DNA from: Candidatus Zixiibacteriota bacterium
Lineage (GTDB): Bacteria; Zixibacteria; MSB-5A5; GN15; FEB-12
Assembly (NCBI GenBank): GCA_017999435.1
Contig: JAGNLV010000001.1
Span: 455,938-519,937, forward strand
DNA length: 64,000 nucleotides
Reading direction: 5' to 3'
Part shown: positions 24,864 through 33,420 of the stretch, in pieces
How the letters are laid out: each line of letters starts with the position of its first letter
How positions within the stretch are numbered: position 1 is the stretch's first letter
Translations under genes and position numbers: made by a program
Notes under the pieces: generated by a model
What the model was told of the DNA's origin: nothing
Seen by the model: the letters and a program-made list of their open reading frames with translations, nothing else
Databases searched by the model: none

Positions 24864-26261
24864 TTATTCCATACTCGGTTGGATCATACTTGCCCGTTTC
24901 AGCTTCGCCTGGGCCACCCGGAACGCAAAGAGCGCCTGCACCCGCGCACTGCGGGCGTCGGTCAGCGCCACCTGCGCCGAGAGCACCTCCAAGAGCGTCC
25001 CCACCCCCGACTCATACCGCACGTTGGCGATTTTCAGCCCCTCCTCCGCCTGCGCGATGTTCGTCCCCTGGATGTCGAGCGCCTTCTTCGCCTGCACGAG
25101 CGCATCGTAGGACTGCTCGACTTCCAGCCGGATGTCGTCGCGGATCTTGCTGGCCGCCAGCGCCGCCTGGTTGTGGTCCACCTTCGCCTGCGTCACCTGC
25201 CCCGACCGCCGCAGGCCGTCGAAAATCGGCATCGACACCATCAACCCGGCCGTGAGTGACCGGCTGTTGTTTTCGCGGAGCGTGAAATCGTCCGACACCG
25301 CCGACCAGCCCCAGCTCGACACGGCCTCGAAATTCGGCCAGTAGTCGGCCTGGGCGATTTTGACCGCCTTCTTCGCGATATCCACCAGCAGGTCCGCCTG
25401 CTGCATCGCCGGCCGCCGCGCCAGCGCCGTGTCGACATAGGCCGGTTCCGGCCCCAGCCCCGCCAGACTCGTATCCGCATCGGCCCCCGGCTCTTCCAGC
25501 CGAATCGGCCGCGACAAATCCAGCCCGAGGAATGACTTCAGCCGCTTCCGCGACAGCTCCACCTCCGACTCGGAGGCGATCAGCTGCGGCAGGAGGTTGT
25601 TGCGCTCCACCCGCGCCCGGAGCACCTCGAACTCCGAGGTCATCCCCTGGTCGAACTGCTTCTGGACCATGTCCGCATTCAACTCGGCCGCTTCGAGCGC
25701 CTGCCGGAGGACGTTTACCTGCGACTCCCGGAGGCCGACCTGGTAGAACAGGACCTCGGCCGTGTAGGCCACTTCGGCGGCGGCCTCGGCGGCGCCGGCC
25801 CGCGCGTACTTGCGGTACTGCTGGGCGATCGACACGGCCGTGAACACCTTGCCCCCCTGGTAGATCGGCTGGCGCAGCGAGATGCCGGCCCCGAACGAGT
25901 TCTTGAACCCGAACCGGAACTCCACCGTTTCGTCGCCCATCTGCACGAAATTGCTGGCGATCAGGAAATTGCGGTCGTAGTAGGCCTGACCGGAGATGTC
26001 CGGCAGGGCTCCCGCCCGCGCCTTCACCACCTCGGCATCGGCCGCCCGCACCTCCTCGAGCGCCTGCAGGTAATCGCGGTTGTACTCAAGCGCCAGGCGG
26101 CGGACCTCCGCCGCCGTCAGCACCATCGTGTCCGGGCGCGCCCCATCGGCCGCCGCCGCGGCGCCGGCCGCCGCCAGAGCCGCCGCCAGCGCCACCACCC
26201 CGCCCCACCGCCGCACCGGCCCGGCCGCCCGGCCCGGTTTCTCAACTTTTCGCGGGACCAT
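24864..26261 (-). CDS. TolC family outer-membrane efflux protein
   Basis: A 465-residue outer-membrane channel protein with two repeats of the OEP fold. A signal sequence with an Ala-rich core (about residues 20-38) precedes LTAAEVRRLALEYNRDYLQA. Long heptad-like helical stretches (VEQSYDALVQAKKALDIQ, IAQAEEGLKIANVRYESG) and the typical GVGTLLEVLSAQVALTDARS follow. It supplies the outer-membrane exit of the tripartite pump encoded downstream. The start ATG 26261 overlaps the end of the TetR gene by 20 bases, consistent with a single transcript and coupled translation. Confidence 0.93.
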   Translation of the reverse strand: MVPRKVEKPGRAAGPVRRWGGVVALAAALAAAGAAAAADGARPDTMVLTAAEVRRLALEYNRDYLQALEEVRAADAEVVKARAGALPDISGQAYYDRNFLIASNFVQMGDETVEFRFGFKNSFGAGISLRQPIYQGGKVFTAVSIAQQYRKYARAGAAEAAAEVAYTAEVLFYQVGLRESQVNVLRQALEAAELNADMVQKQFDQGMTSEFEVLRARVERNNLLPQLIASESEVELSRKRLKSFLGLDLSRPIRLEEPGADADTSLAGLGPEPAYVDTALARRPAMQQADLLVDIAKKAVKIAQADYWPNFEAVSSWGWSAVSDDFTLRENNSRSLTAGLMVSMPIFDGLRRSGQVTQAKVDHNQAALAASKIRDDIRLEVEQSYDALVQAKKALDIQGTNIAQAEEGLKIANVRYESGVGTLLEVLSAQVALTDARSARVQALFAFRVAQAKLKRASMIQPSME

Positions 26262-26880
26262 GCTTTCGATTACTCCGTATCCTCTTCTTGGCCGTCAGCC
26301 GCCTGAATGTTTCCAGTTGTCGTTCGAAATTGCCGAGCTGCGGATGCACCATGCCGGCGAAACACACGCCGTCGTAGATCGCGTGCATGAGCTCGACCAG
26401 CCGCCGCCGCTGGGCGGCCGTCCGCCCGTAGCCCGGGTCGAGACACTCCGCCATGACCGCCACCGACCGCTCGTAAGCCCGGCGGATCAGCGCGCGAAAG
26501 CGCGGCAGGTACATGATTTCCGCCAACAGCGAGAGATTCTTGCGCGCCTCCCGCAGCGGCATGCGCGCGTCGATCCGCCCCAGCTCGGCCAAAAGACCCG
26601 CCGGCGTCAGCCGCTTCCCCGCCAGGCGCTCCATCGCCCGCGTGTGCCCCTCGACGAAGTCCTGGACGAAAGTCATGAGGATGTCTTCCTTGCTGGCGAA
26701 GTGGAAGTAGAACGCCCCCTTCGTGAGGCCCGCCCGGCGGGCGATCTCGTCCGTGCTCGTCGCCCGGTAGCCCTGCCGGAGGAACAGCTCGTGGGCCGCC
26801 CGGAGCAACTGGTCCCGGCGCTCGCCGGCCGGCCGCTTCGGGCTCTGGCGGATGCGCTTTTTCACCTGTCGGTTCGCCAT
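26242..26880 (-). CDS. TetR/AcrR family transcriptional regulator
   Basis: A 212-residue repressor. The N-terminal helix-turn-helix is clear: LLRAAHELFLRQGYRATSTD, EIARRAGLTKGAFYFHFASK, EDILMTFVQDFV. The C-terminal two-thirds is a helical ligand-binding domain with no recognisable ligand motif. It is the first gene of the efflux-bacillithiol operon and starts just downstream of a strong promoter that abuts an 18-bp palindrome. It probably represses its own operon and is released by a pump substrate or a thiol-reactive compound (inference). Confidence 0.95.
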   Translation of the reverse strand: MANRQVKKRIRQSPKRPAGERRDQLLRAAHELFLRQGYRATSTDEIARRAGLTKGAFYFHFASKEDILMTFVQDFVEGHTRAMERLAGKRLTPAGLLAELGRIDARMPLREARKNLSLLAEIMYLPRFRALIRRAYERSVAVMAECLDPGYGRTAAQRRRLVELMHAIYDGVCFAGMVHPQLGNFERQLETFRRLTAKKRIRSNRKHGPAKS

Positions 26881-26886
26881 CTCTAC

Positions 26887-26904
26887 ATACCTACCGGTCG
26901 GTAT
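26887..26904. promoter_or_regulatory. TetR-type operator palindrome
   Basis: ATACCTACC followed directly by GGTCGGTAT forms two nine-base arms that match as an inverted repeat at eight of nine positions. It begins at the last base of the -10 box and lies between promoter and ATG of the TetR gene, an ideal position for autorepression. Confidence 0.75.
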
Positions 26905-26932
26905 CTATAGGGGATGAACGGCCCGTTGTCAA
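26904..26932 (-). promoter_or_regulatory. Promoter of the TetR-TolC-adaptor-RND-bshCAB operon
   Basis: Consensus TTGACA (26932-26927), 17-bp spacer, TATAGA (26909-26904) on the minus strand. The predicted start is near 26897, inside the operator palindrome. The roughly 20-nt leader has only a weak ribosome-binding sequence. Confidence 0.85.
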
Positions 26933-26955
26933 GGGAAGTTTCAAACAATTTTCCG

Positions 26956-27924
26956 CTAAATCCACTTTTTCTTGCGGAAATAGACGAGCAGCCCGCCGAT
27001 GATCAGGAAAATGAACAGGAGCGCCGCCCCGTACCCGTAGCGCCACTCGAGCTCGGGCATGTTCCGGAAATTCATCCCCCACACGCCCACGAGGAAGGTC
27101 GGCGGAATGAACAGCACGCTGAGGATGGTCAGGACCTTGATCGCCTCGTTGGTGCGCGTCGAAATCGAGGAGTAGTAGATTTCGAGCGACGAGTTGAGGA
27201 TCTCGCGGTGGAAATTCGCCAGGTCGTCGATTCGCACGAGGTGGTCGTGAATGTCCGACAGGTACACCGCCGCCCGCGTCGAAATCTGCGGGAACTGCTC
27301 CCGCGACAGGTGGAGCACCACCTCCTTCTGCGGGATCACGATCCGGCGGAGCTGGATGATGTCGCGGCGGAGGGTGAAAATCGACCGGAGCGTCTCCTGG
27401 TCGAGATCCTCCAGCACATCGTCCTCGATCTTGTCGATCTCGTACTCGAGGATGTCGAGGGTCGCGTTGTAGTTGTCGACCACCGCGTCGATCACCGCGT
27501 GGAACAGGAAATCCACCCCCCGCGACATCAGCCGCTCGTCCCGCTCCGCCCGGTGGTAGAGGTAGTCGTAAATCCGGTGGTCGTCGTAGTGCACCGTGAC
27601 CAGCGCGTTCTGGGTGAGGAACAGGTCGAGCTCGGCGATCTTCAGCCCCTCCTCCCGCCCCACGTAGTCGACAATCTGGAACACGAGGAACAGGTAGCGG
27701 TCGTAGTCGTCGAGCTTGGTCCGCGGCTTTTCGGAGATCACGTCCTCGATCGCCAGGGGGTGGAAATTGAAATCGTGGGTGAGCACGTACGACTCCTCGT
27801 CGCTCGGCTTGCACAGGTCCACCCACAGGATCGCCCCCTCCTTCTCGGTCATCTCCCGAAAATCGGCGATCCCCTCCCGGGTGTCGACGCCCTCGCCGGG
27901 CAGATAGAGAAACGACCGGATCAT
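26956..27924 (-). CDS. corA: CorA-type magnesium/cobalt transporter
   Basis: A 322-residue CorA family channel. It has a long soluble N-terminal domain (YLPGEGVDTREGIADF, NFHPLAIEDVI, VTVHYDD), a stalk helix, and two C-terminal membrane helices (TILSVLFIPPTFLVGVWG and YGAALLFIFLIIGGLLVYF). The selectivity motif GMN (WGMNF) follows the first helix, and a basic RKKKWI tail ends the protein. It would import Mg2+ as a pentamer. ATG 27924 overlaps the flippase-like stop (ATGA), so the two genes are translationally coupled. Confidence 0.94.
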   Translation of the reverse strand: MIRSFLYLPGEGVDTREGIADFREMTEKEGAILWVDLCKPSDEESYVLTHDFNFHPLAIEDVISEKPRTKLDDYDRYLFLVFQIVDYVGREEGLKIAELDLFLTQNALVTVHYDDHRIYDYLYHRAERDERLMSRGVDFLFHAVIDAVVDNYNATLDILEYEIDKIEDDVLEDLDQETLRSIFTLRRDIIQLRRIVIPQKEVVLHLSREQFPQISTRAAVYLSDIHDHLVRIDDLANFHREILNSSLEIYYSSISTRTNEAIKVLTILSVLFIPPTFLVGVWGMNFRNMPELEWRYGYGAALLFIFLIIGGLLVYFRKKKWI

Positions 27925-28967
27925 CGCGGATCCTCCCGCTCGATGAGCGACCCGCGCTCGTCCATCTCGTCGAGAATCAGCCGGTCCTCGTGCTGTTCGC
28001 GGATATCCTTCAGCGACACCTTCTCCGTCCGCAAGAACCACATCCCGAGCAGCCAGAGCGGGAGCAGATCGAGCAGGTGGAGGGCCAGGGCGAAGAGCAC
28101 CGCATCCGGCCGCGCCACCCGGAACGCCAGGAGCGCCGTGCTCACCGCCACCTCGAACGTCCCCGCGTTCCCCGGCGTGATCGGCACCATGAGCGCCAGG
28201 GTGTTGATGACCATCACCATCGCCGCCGCCGAAAACGGCAGCCCGAACCCGAACGCGAGGAAGAGGAAATAGACGACAAAGATGTGCGCCCCCCAGTACA
28301 GAAAGGACAGCCCGAGCGAGAGACAGACGTTCTGGCTCGAGCGGAGCAGCTCCATCCCGCTCGTGAACGACCGGATCGACTTCTGCATCCCGGCGTGGAA
28401 TTTCGGCCACCGCGCCCGGCACCACGCCCCGCCGAAATTCTCCGCCCGGTCCTCGTAGTGCAGGAGGAGGTAGAGCAGCCCGATCAGCACCAGCGTCACC
28501 AGCCCGATGATGTACCCGGCCGTCCGGTACCGGTCGGGAATCGCGAACGCCAGCGAGGTCAACAGGAGCGCCGCCACCAGCGTGATCGCGTCGAGCAGCA
28601 CCTCCAGCACGATCGTCGAAAACACGAACGTCTTGCGCAGCCCCTCGGCCCGCGCAAACAGGAGGATCCGCCCGAGCTGTCCCGTGAGGGCCGGCATCAC
28701 CACGTTGATCACCTGCCCTGCCGAATACAGCGTGATCGCGTTCCAGGCCGGGATCGTCTTCTGGGTCTTGACCATCAGGCGCCAGCGGAGCGCCTTGAAC
28801 ACCGAGTACAGGAAGGTGCAGACCGTCGCCGGGATCAGGTAGATGTAGTCAATACGCACGGAGAGGCTGCGCAGATCGGTGAGGCTGATATCCTTGACGC
28901 AGAAGGCGAGCAGGGCGACGGCAACGAGCGTACCCCAGAACTTTTTCTTCTTCCATATCATCGACAC
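27921..28967 (-). CDS. Flippase-like multipass membrane protein (LPG synthase TM / UPF0104 family)
   Basis: A 348-residue integral membrane protein with about eight hydrophobic helices. Family marks are FLYSVFKALRWRLMV, the GQVINVVMPALTGQLGRILL segment and the PITPGNAGTFEVAVS motif (PxxPGxxGxxE) in the sixth or seventh helix. These occur in the transmembrane domain of lysylphosphatidylglycerol synthases and related stand-alone proteins thought to move lipid-linked molecules. No catalytic aminoacyl-transfer domain is present. The start is GTG 28967 or ATG 28961, about 26-32 nt after the predicted transcription start. It is paired with corA. The precise substrate is unknown. Confidence 0.88.
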   Translation of the reverse strand: MSMIWKKKKFWGTLVAVALLAFCVKDISLTDLRSLSVRIDYIYLIPATVCTFLYSVFKALRWRLMVKTQKTIPAWNAITLYSAGQVINVVMPALTGQLGRILLFARAEGLRKTFVFSTIVLEVLLDAITLVAALLLTSLAFAIPDRYRTAGYIIGLVTLVLIGLLYLLLHYEDRAENFGGAWCRARWPKFHAGMQKSIRSFTSGMELLRSSQNVCLSLGLSFLYWGAHIFVVYFLFLAFGFGLPFSAAAMVMVINTLALMVPITPGNAGTFEVAVSTALLAFRVARPDAVLFALALHLLDLLPLWLLGMWFLRTEKVSLKDIREQHEDRLILDEMDERGSLIEREDPR

Positions 28968-28999
28968 CCGATCTGTCCAGTGGTGAAGTCGCGGCAGGT

Positions 29000-29028
29000 A
29001 TAATAGACGACTTCTCCAAGGGTGTCAA
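29000..29028 (-). promoter_or_regulatory. Promoter of the flippase-corA pair
   Basis: Minus-strand TTGACA (29028-29023), 17-bp spacer, TATTAT (29005-29000). Transcription would start near 28993, leaving a short leader with GGGTG before the start codon. Confidence 0.8.
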
Positions 29029-29053
29029 CGAAATAAACCCGCCCGCCCCTCGC

Positions 29054-29806
29054 TCAGACTTCGGCCACCAGGTCCCGGCGCACCCACCCCCGGCGCTTGT
29101 TTTCGAACAGCACGTTGAGGTAGGCGCCGCTCTCGCCGAGCACCTCCGCCACCAACCCCGGCGCTCCCTGAAACTCGACGTCGGCGTTGGCCGTCGGCCC
29201 GTTGTAGACCGGGCTCTCGTCAGCCACGACCACCACGCGCCGGGTGAGATACTCGGTGCGGTACTTGTAGGTGGTCAGCCCCGCGGCCGCCGTCGCCAGC
29301 ACGAGCGCCGCCACCACCCCGAGCCGCACCCACCCCCCTCGGAACCCCAGCCCGTAGCGGATCGCGAGCATGGCGCAGAAGAGGGCAAACAGGGCCGAGG
29401 AGGTCCAGGCCAGAAGGTTCAGCCGCACCGGCCCCACGAGCGAAGCGAAGAAACTGCTGATCGGGTTCAGTTCCACGCCCTCCATCTTCACCCGCGCGAA
29501 CTGCCGGGCAAACTCCAGGTTGTGCCGGATGTCCTCGTCCCGCGGGTCGAGCCGCTGCGCCCGCAAATAGTTCAGCACCGCCCGCCCGACATCCCCCTGC
29601 TTGAAATAGGCGTTCCCGAGATTGTAGTACAGCTGGGCCGAGGCCGTGCCGGACTTCAGGATGTCCTCGTAGGCCCCGGCCGCCCCGGCGAAATCCCGCG
29701 CCTCGTACCGCGCGTTCGCCTGCCGGAAAGCCTCCGCCACCTCGGCCGCCCCGGCCGGCGCCGCGAGCATCGCCGCCAGCCCGATCATGAGAACCAGCTT
29801 ACGCAA
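29054..29806 (-). CDS. batE: BatE-like TPR and SH3 domain membrane protein
   Basis: A 250-residue protein at the end of the Bat operon. A signal sequence (LVLMIGLAAMLAAPAGA) is followed by TPR repeats (FRQANARYEARDFAGAAGAY, AQLYYNLGNAYFKQGDVGRA). Two membrane helices come next (about 128-150 and 160-180), then a C-terminal SH3-like segment (ESPVYNGPTANADVEFQGAP to RRGWVRRDL). This is the BatE architecture. The start is TTG 29806, overlapping batD by eight bases with GGAGGG eight bases upstream. Bat proteins are linked to aerotolerance and envelope stress in Bacteroides and Leptospira; the molecular role is not settled. Confidence 0.85.
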   Translation of the reverse strand: MRKLVLMIGLAAMLAAPAGAAEVAEAFRQANARYEARDFAGAAGAYEDILKSGTASAQLYYNLGNAYFKQGDVGRAVLNYLRAQRLDPRDEDIRHNLEFARQFARVKMEGVELNPISSFFASLVGPVRLNLLAWTSSALFALFCAMLAIRYGLGFRGGWVRLGVVAALVLATAAAGLTTYKYRTEYLTRRVVVVADESPVYNGPTANADVEFQGAPGLVAEVLGESGAYLNVLFENKRRGWVRRDLVAEV

Positions 29807-31625
29807 AATGGATACCCTCCAGACGAATCATCGTCTCTTCTACGTCGGCCAGCGCGCGCGTGATTTCTTCCTGCGAGATCGAGGCCGGCGCGAAGCGGGC
29901 GAAATCGCACCGCTGGAGAATATCGGCCACCGCCGCCACCAGCCCCTCGTCCGCCCCCTGTTGCCCGAGCAGCTCCCGGAGCCGCTCAGTCGTCAGCCCG
30001 TGGGGGGAGACGTTGAGTTTGTCGGCGACGTAGGCGGTGAGCGTCTGGTGGAGCTCGGCGTAGAACGCCTGCCCCTGGGCCGCCGTTGCTAGCCCGCGCG
30101 CTTTCGCCAGCCGCTTGCGGGCCATCTTCCCCGCCCGCAGCGACCGCGCCAGCCCCACGTTGGCCGCCAGCTTCTCCCGCCGCTTCCGCACCGCGATGAG
30201 CGCCGCCAGCACCAGCACCGGCACCCCGTTCGCCAGCAGGTACAGCGGCGTCAACAGAATGATCCGCCCGCTTCTTGCGGGCCGCCCGATATCCTCCTTG
30301 ATATACCGAATGTCCCGCGCCTCGCTGCCTACCACCACCCCGCCGCCCTGGTAGGGGAGATCGCCGGAGGCGACATACCCCTCCGGCTTGAGCGCCTGGA
30401 TGGCGATCGGTTTCGTCGAGGTCGTCGCATAGGCTCCCCGCTCCGGGTCGAAATAGCTGTAGGTGATCGCCGGGATCTCGAGCATTCCCGGCCGCCGCGG
30501 GATGAACACCTCTTCATAGATCTTGGTCCCCGCCAGGCGGTCCCCCTGTTTGCCGACATTCTCGCTGCTCGAGGCCTCGTACACCCGGAAATCGTCCGTC
30601 TGGGGGATCGGCGGTTTGGCCGCCGCCTTGATGTTCCCCGTCCCGCTGACCTGGAACGTCACCGTCACCGGCTGGTTGACCTCGACCTCGTTCTTGTCGG
30701 CCCGCGCCGTCAGCTCGTATTTGCCGATCGACCCGGTGAAATCGTCCGGCCGCCCCGCCGTCGGCAGCGGCCGCACATTCACCGTCACCGGCTTGCTCCG
30801 CACCGTCACCTCGCGCCCGGAGCTGAAGAAGTCGTTGAACATTCCGAACGGGTCGCGCGTGGACTGCCGGCGCTCGGGCACGGTCACCCGGATCGCCGCC
30901 TGCCCGATCGTCAGCTCCCCCGTCTGGGTGGGAAAGAGCGCGTACTTGCGCTCGATCACGCGGTAGGCCCGCCCGCCGATCTGCTGGCGGTAGGGGGCTT
31001 CGTTCCCCAGGACCTCGGTCCAGAACCCGGTCGTGGTCGGCTCGATCAGCTCCGGCGACCCGTAGTACTGCACCGCGATGTGGAACTTCAGCGTGAGCGT
31101 CACCTGCTCGTTCACGTAGGGCTGCTTCTTGTCGACCACCGCCTCCAGGAAGTAATCCTTCGCCCCCTCCCCCGACTCCTCCGTCTGGCGCCGGATCTCC
31201 GGCGTCATCGCCGTCCCCTTGTCCAGCACCGTCAGCGTCACCCTGTTCCCCTCGTAGCGCCGGTTGTTGTAGACGACGGCGATCCGCTCGATCGGGTAGA
31301 CCCCCGCCTTGGTCGGCACGAGGAGGTAGCGGTAGGTCATCGAGGCGCTCACTTTCCCGTTCACAATCGTGATATTGCTCGAGGATCCCTGCGAGTACAC
31401 CTCGAACCGGGGCAGCGAGGGCATGTCCGGGGCGGGGAGGTTCTGAGCGGCCCCCGACACCGTGACCGCCAGCAGCGCCTGCTCGTCGAGGCCGATCGAA
31501 TCCGGTTTCAGCGACACCTCCACCCGCACCTCCCCCGTCCCCTGCGCCGCCGCCCCGGCGGCCCACAGCAGGATCGCCAGCGCCGCCGCCGGCCCCAATC
31601 CGCACCCTCGCCGCATCCTCGCCAT
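29799..31625 (-). CDS. batD: BatD-like exported protein
   Basis: A 608-residue protein. The signal sequence (LAILLWAAGAAAQ) is followed by tandem Ig-like beta domains of the BatD family (GLDEQALLAVTVSGAAQNL, YVNEQVTLTLKFHIAV, EVEVNQPVTVTFQVSGTGN), a membrane helix near residues 465-485 (PLYLLANGVPVLVLAALIAV) and a cytoplasmic helical tail. BatD probably displays a large periplasmic region anchored in the inner membrane and acts with the VWA proteins BatA and BatB. It starts five bases after the batC stop and overlaps batE. The Bat assignment rests on both domain content and order. Confidence 0.88.
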   Translation of the reverse strand: MARMRRGCGLGPAAALAILLWAAGAAAQGTGEVRVEVSLKPDSIGLDEQALLAVTVSGAAQNLPAPDMPSLPRFEVYSQGSSSNITIVNGKVSASMTYRYLLVPTKAGVYPIERIAVVYNNRRYEGNRVTLTVLDKGTAMTPEIRRQTEESGEGAKDYFLEAVVDKKQPYVNEQVTLTLKFHIAVQYYGSPELIEPTTTGFWTEVLGNEAPYRQQIGGRAYRVIERKYALFPTQTGELTIGQAAIRVTVPERRQSTRDPFGMFNDFFSSGREVTVRSKPVTVNVRPLPTAGRPDDFTGSIGKYELTARADKNEVEVNQPVTVTFQVSGTGNIKAAAKPPIPQTDDFRVYEASSSENVGKQGDRLAGTKIYEEVFIPRRPGMLEIPAITYSYFDPERGAYATTSTKPIAIQALKPEGYVASGDLPYQGGGVVVGSEARDIRYIKEDIGRPARSGRIILLTPLYLLANGVPVLVLAALIAVRKRREKLAANVGLARSLRAGKMARKRLAKARGLATAAQGQAFYAELHQTLTAYVADKLNVSPHGLTTERLRELLGQQGADEGLVAAVADILQRCDFARFAPASISQEEITRALADVEETMIRLEGIHFA

Positions 31626-31629
31626 CCCC

Positions 31630-32391
31630 TCACCAGTCCTTTCCGTGGTAGTTCCCCCGCGCCTGCACCCGGCGCTTGAGCCGTTCCTGGATCTCCCGCT
31701 CGTCGTCGCGCAGCGCGTTGAGTATCCGCTCCGCGTCCTCCTTCGAGACCTGCTGCTCCTTCATCTCCTGCTGATTCTGCTGCTGCTCCTTCTGCCCCTC
31801 CTGCGGCTGCTCTTCGGTCTGCTGGTCCCCCGTCTGCTGCTGCTGCTGTTCCTGCTGCTGGTCGGGCTGCGCCTGGTCCTGCGGCTGTTGCTGTTGCTGC
31901 TGCTGTTGTTGGTCCTGCTGCGGTTGCGGCTGGTTCTGCTGCTGGTTCGGCTGCTGTTCGGGTTTGGTGTGTTCCTTGAGCATCCGCCGCGCGAGTTCGA
32001 GGTTGATCTTGGCGTTGGTGTCGTTCGGGTCGAGCTTGAGCGCGTTCTCGTACGACTGGATCGCTTTGGGGTAATCCTGCATCCGGTAATAGGTGTTGCC
32101 GAGGTTGTAGTGAGCTTTGGCCTCGAGCGCGGCATCGGCGGCCGCGAGCGCCTTGGAGAGATACTCCTCGGCCATCTCGTAGTCCCCCATTTCGTAGGCG
32201 GTTCCGCCGATGTTGTACTGCACGCGCGGATCCTCGGGGCGGTCCGCCTCGGCGTTGTGGAAATGCTCCATCGCCTTCTTGTAGTCCCCCGCCGCGTACG
32301 CCCGGCTCCCGTCGCGGATCTCGTCGAGAAAATCCGCCCGGGCCGGTCCCGCCAGCGCCGCGAGCAGCACGATCGCCACCAGCCTACGCAT
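31630..32391 (-). CDS. batC: BatC-like TPR protein with glutamine-rich tail
   Basis: A 253-residue exported protein. ATG 32391 follows GAAAGGAG and overlaps the batB stop by eight bases. A signal peptide (residues 1-19) precedes three TPR repeats (residues about 25-140; YNIGGTAYEMGDYEMAEEYL, AHYNLGNTYYRMQDYPKAIQ, ENALKLDPNDTNAKINLELA). Residues about 145-213 are dominated by Gln, with runs of up to nine. A short charged helix and RGNYHGKDW finish the protein. BatC typically has a TPR core and a variable hydrophilic tail. The Gln-rich tail is likely disordered. Confidence 0.88.
   Translation of the reverse strand: MRRLVAIVLLAALAGPARADFLDEIRDGSRAYAAGDYKKAMEHFHNAEADRPEDPRVQYNIGGTAYEMGDYEMAEEYLSKALAAADAALEAKAHYNLGNTYYRMQDYPKAIQSYENALKLDPNDTNAKINLELARRMLKEHTKPEQQPNQQQNQPQPQQDQQQQQQQQQPQDQAQPDQQQEQQQQQTGDQQTEEQPQEGQKEQQQNQQEMKEQQVSKEDAERILNALRDDEREIQERLKRRVQARGNYHGKDW
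31753..31959. repeat. Low-complexity CAG/CTG-type tract coding the Gln-rich BatC tail
   Basis: On the plus strand the tract is a dense mixture of ctg, ttg and related triplets. On the coding strand these are Gln codons interrupted by Pro, Glu, Asp and Thr. It is imperfect, not a uniform microsatellite, but still a candidate for slippage-driven length variation. Confidence 0.8.
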
Positions 32392-33406
32392 GATGCTCCT
32401 TTCGCGGCACGCGCCGCCGTTCCGAGACAAAGAACTCCCCCACCACCAGCGCCAGGGCCGCCAGGAGCGGCCACTGGAAGCGGTCGTCGTAGCGCGTCAC
32501 GAGCGTCCCCTCCAGCTCCTTCTTCTCCATCTCGGATATCTCGCCGAAAATCCTGTCGAGCTCCATCTCCCCGGCCGTCGCGTGGTAGTACTTGCCGCCC
32601 GTCGCCAGCGCGATCTTCTGCAGCAGTTCCTCGTTGAGCCGGGTGATGATCACCTCGCCGTTGTCGTCCTTCTTGAACCCCACCTGCGCGCCCCGGCGGT
32701 CGAACAGCGGGATCGGTTCCCCGGCCGGGTTCCCGATCCCCACCGTGTAAATCTTGATCCCCTCGCGCCGGGCCGCCTCGGCGGCCGCCTCCGCCCCCCG
32801 GTCGTGCTCCTCCCCGTCCGTCAGCAGGAGCAGAACCTTGTGCTGCCGCTCTTTCTGCTCGAACGACCGGGCGGCCATGTCGATCGCCGACCCGATCGAG
32901 GTCCCCTGCACGCTCACCGAGTTCTGATCCATCGCCCCGAGCAGGAACTCGGCCGCTGTGTAGTCCAGCGTGAGCGGGCACTGGATGTAGGCCTCGCCGG
33001 CGAACGCCACCAGGCCGATCCGGTCCCCCTTGAGCCGCCCGATGATCCCCTGGAGTTCCTGCTTGGCCTTCTCCAGCCGGTTGGGCGCCATGTCCCGCGC
33101 CAGCATGGAATTCGACACGTCGAGCGCCACCACGAGATCGATCCCCTCCCGCTTGAGCATCTCCAGGTGCGTCCCGAACTGCAGCCGCGTCAGCGCCAGC
33201 GTGAGGAACGCCATCCCGAGCAAGAGCAGAGCGGCCTTGCCGGCCTGGCGGGCGAACGAGATGTAGGGCGCGTTGCGCATGACCAGCGGGATATCGGCGA
33301 ATCGCGCCAGCAGACGCTTCTTGCGCGCCAGCGCAAACCCCGCGAACAGCGCCAGCAGCGCCACCAGCGCCAAGAGAACGAAATTGCCCGGATCGGCGAA
33401 ACGCAT
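32384..33406 (-). CDS. batB: BatB-like von Willebrand factor A membrane protein
   Basis: A 340-residue inner-membrane protein. Two N-terminal hydrophobic helices (FVLLALVALLALFAGFAL and AALLLLGMAFLTLALT) are followed by a VWA domain with an intact MIDAS: DVSNS (DxSxS), a conserved Thr in GTSIGSAID and LLLTDGEEHD. A C-terminal helix (WPLLAALALVVGEFFV) returns to the membrane. VWA domains of Bat proteins probably mediate metal-dependent protein contacts. It is the second of two adjacent VWA genes and overlaps batC. Confidence 0.92.
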   Translation of the reverse strand: MRFADPGNFVLLALVALLALFAGFALARKKRLLARFADIPLVMRNAPYISFARQAGKAALLLLGMAFLTLALTRLQFGTHLEMLKREGIDLVVALDVSNSMLARDMAPNRLEKAKQELQGIIGRLKGDRIGLVAFAGEAYIQCPLTLDYTAAEFLLGAMDQNSVSVQGTSIGSAIDMAARSFEQKERQHKVLLLLTDGEEHDRGAEAAAEAARREGIKIYTVGIGNPAGEPIPLFDRRGAQVGFKKDDNGEVIITRLNEELLQKIALATGGKYYHATAGEMELDRIFGEISEMEKKELEGTLVTRYDDRFQWPLLAALALVVGEFFVSERRRVPRKEHHA

Positions 33407-33420
33407 ACTCTCTCTCGCTC

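Noticed and set aside
31753-31959. CRISPR or tandem-repeat array
   Set aside because: The tract is an in-frame low-complexity coding region with no regular spacers; no CRISPR-like array was seen anywhere in the window.
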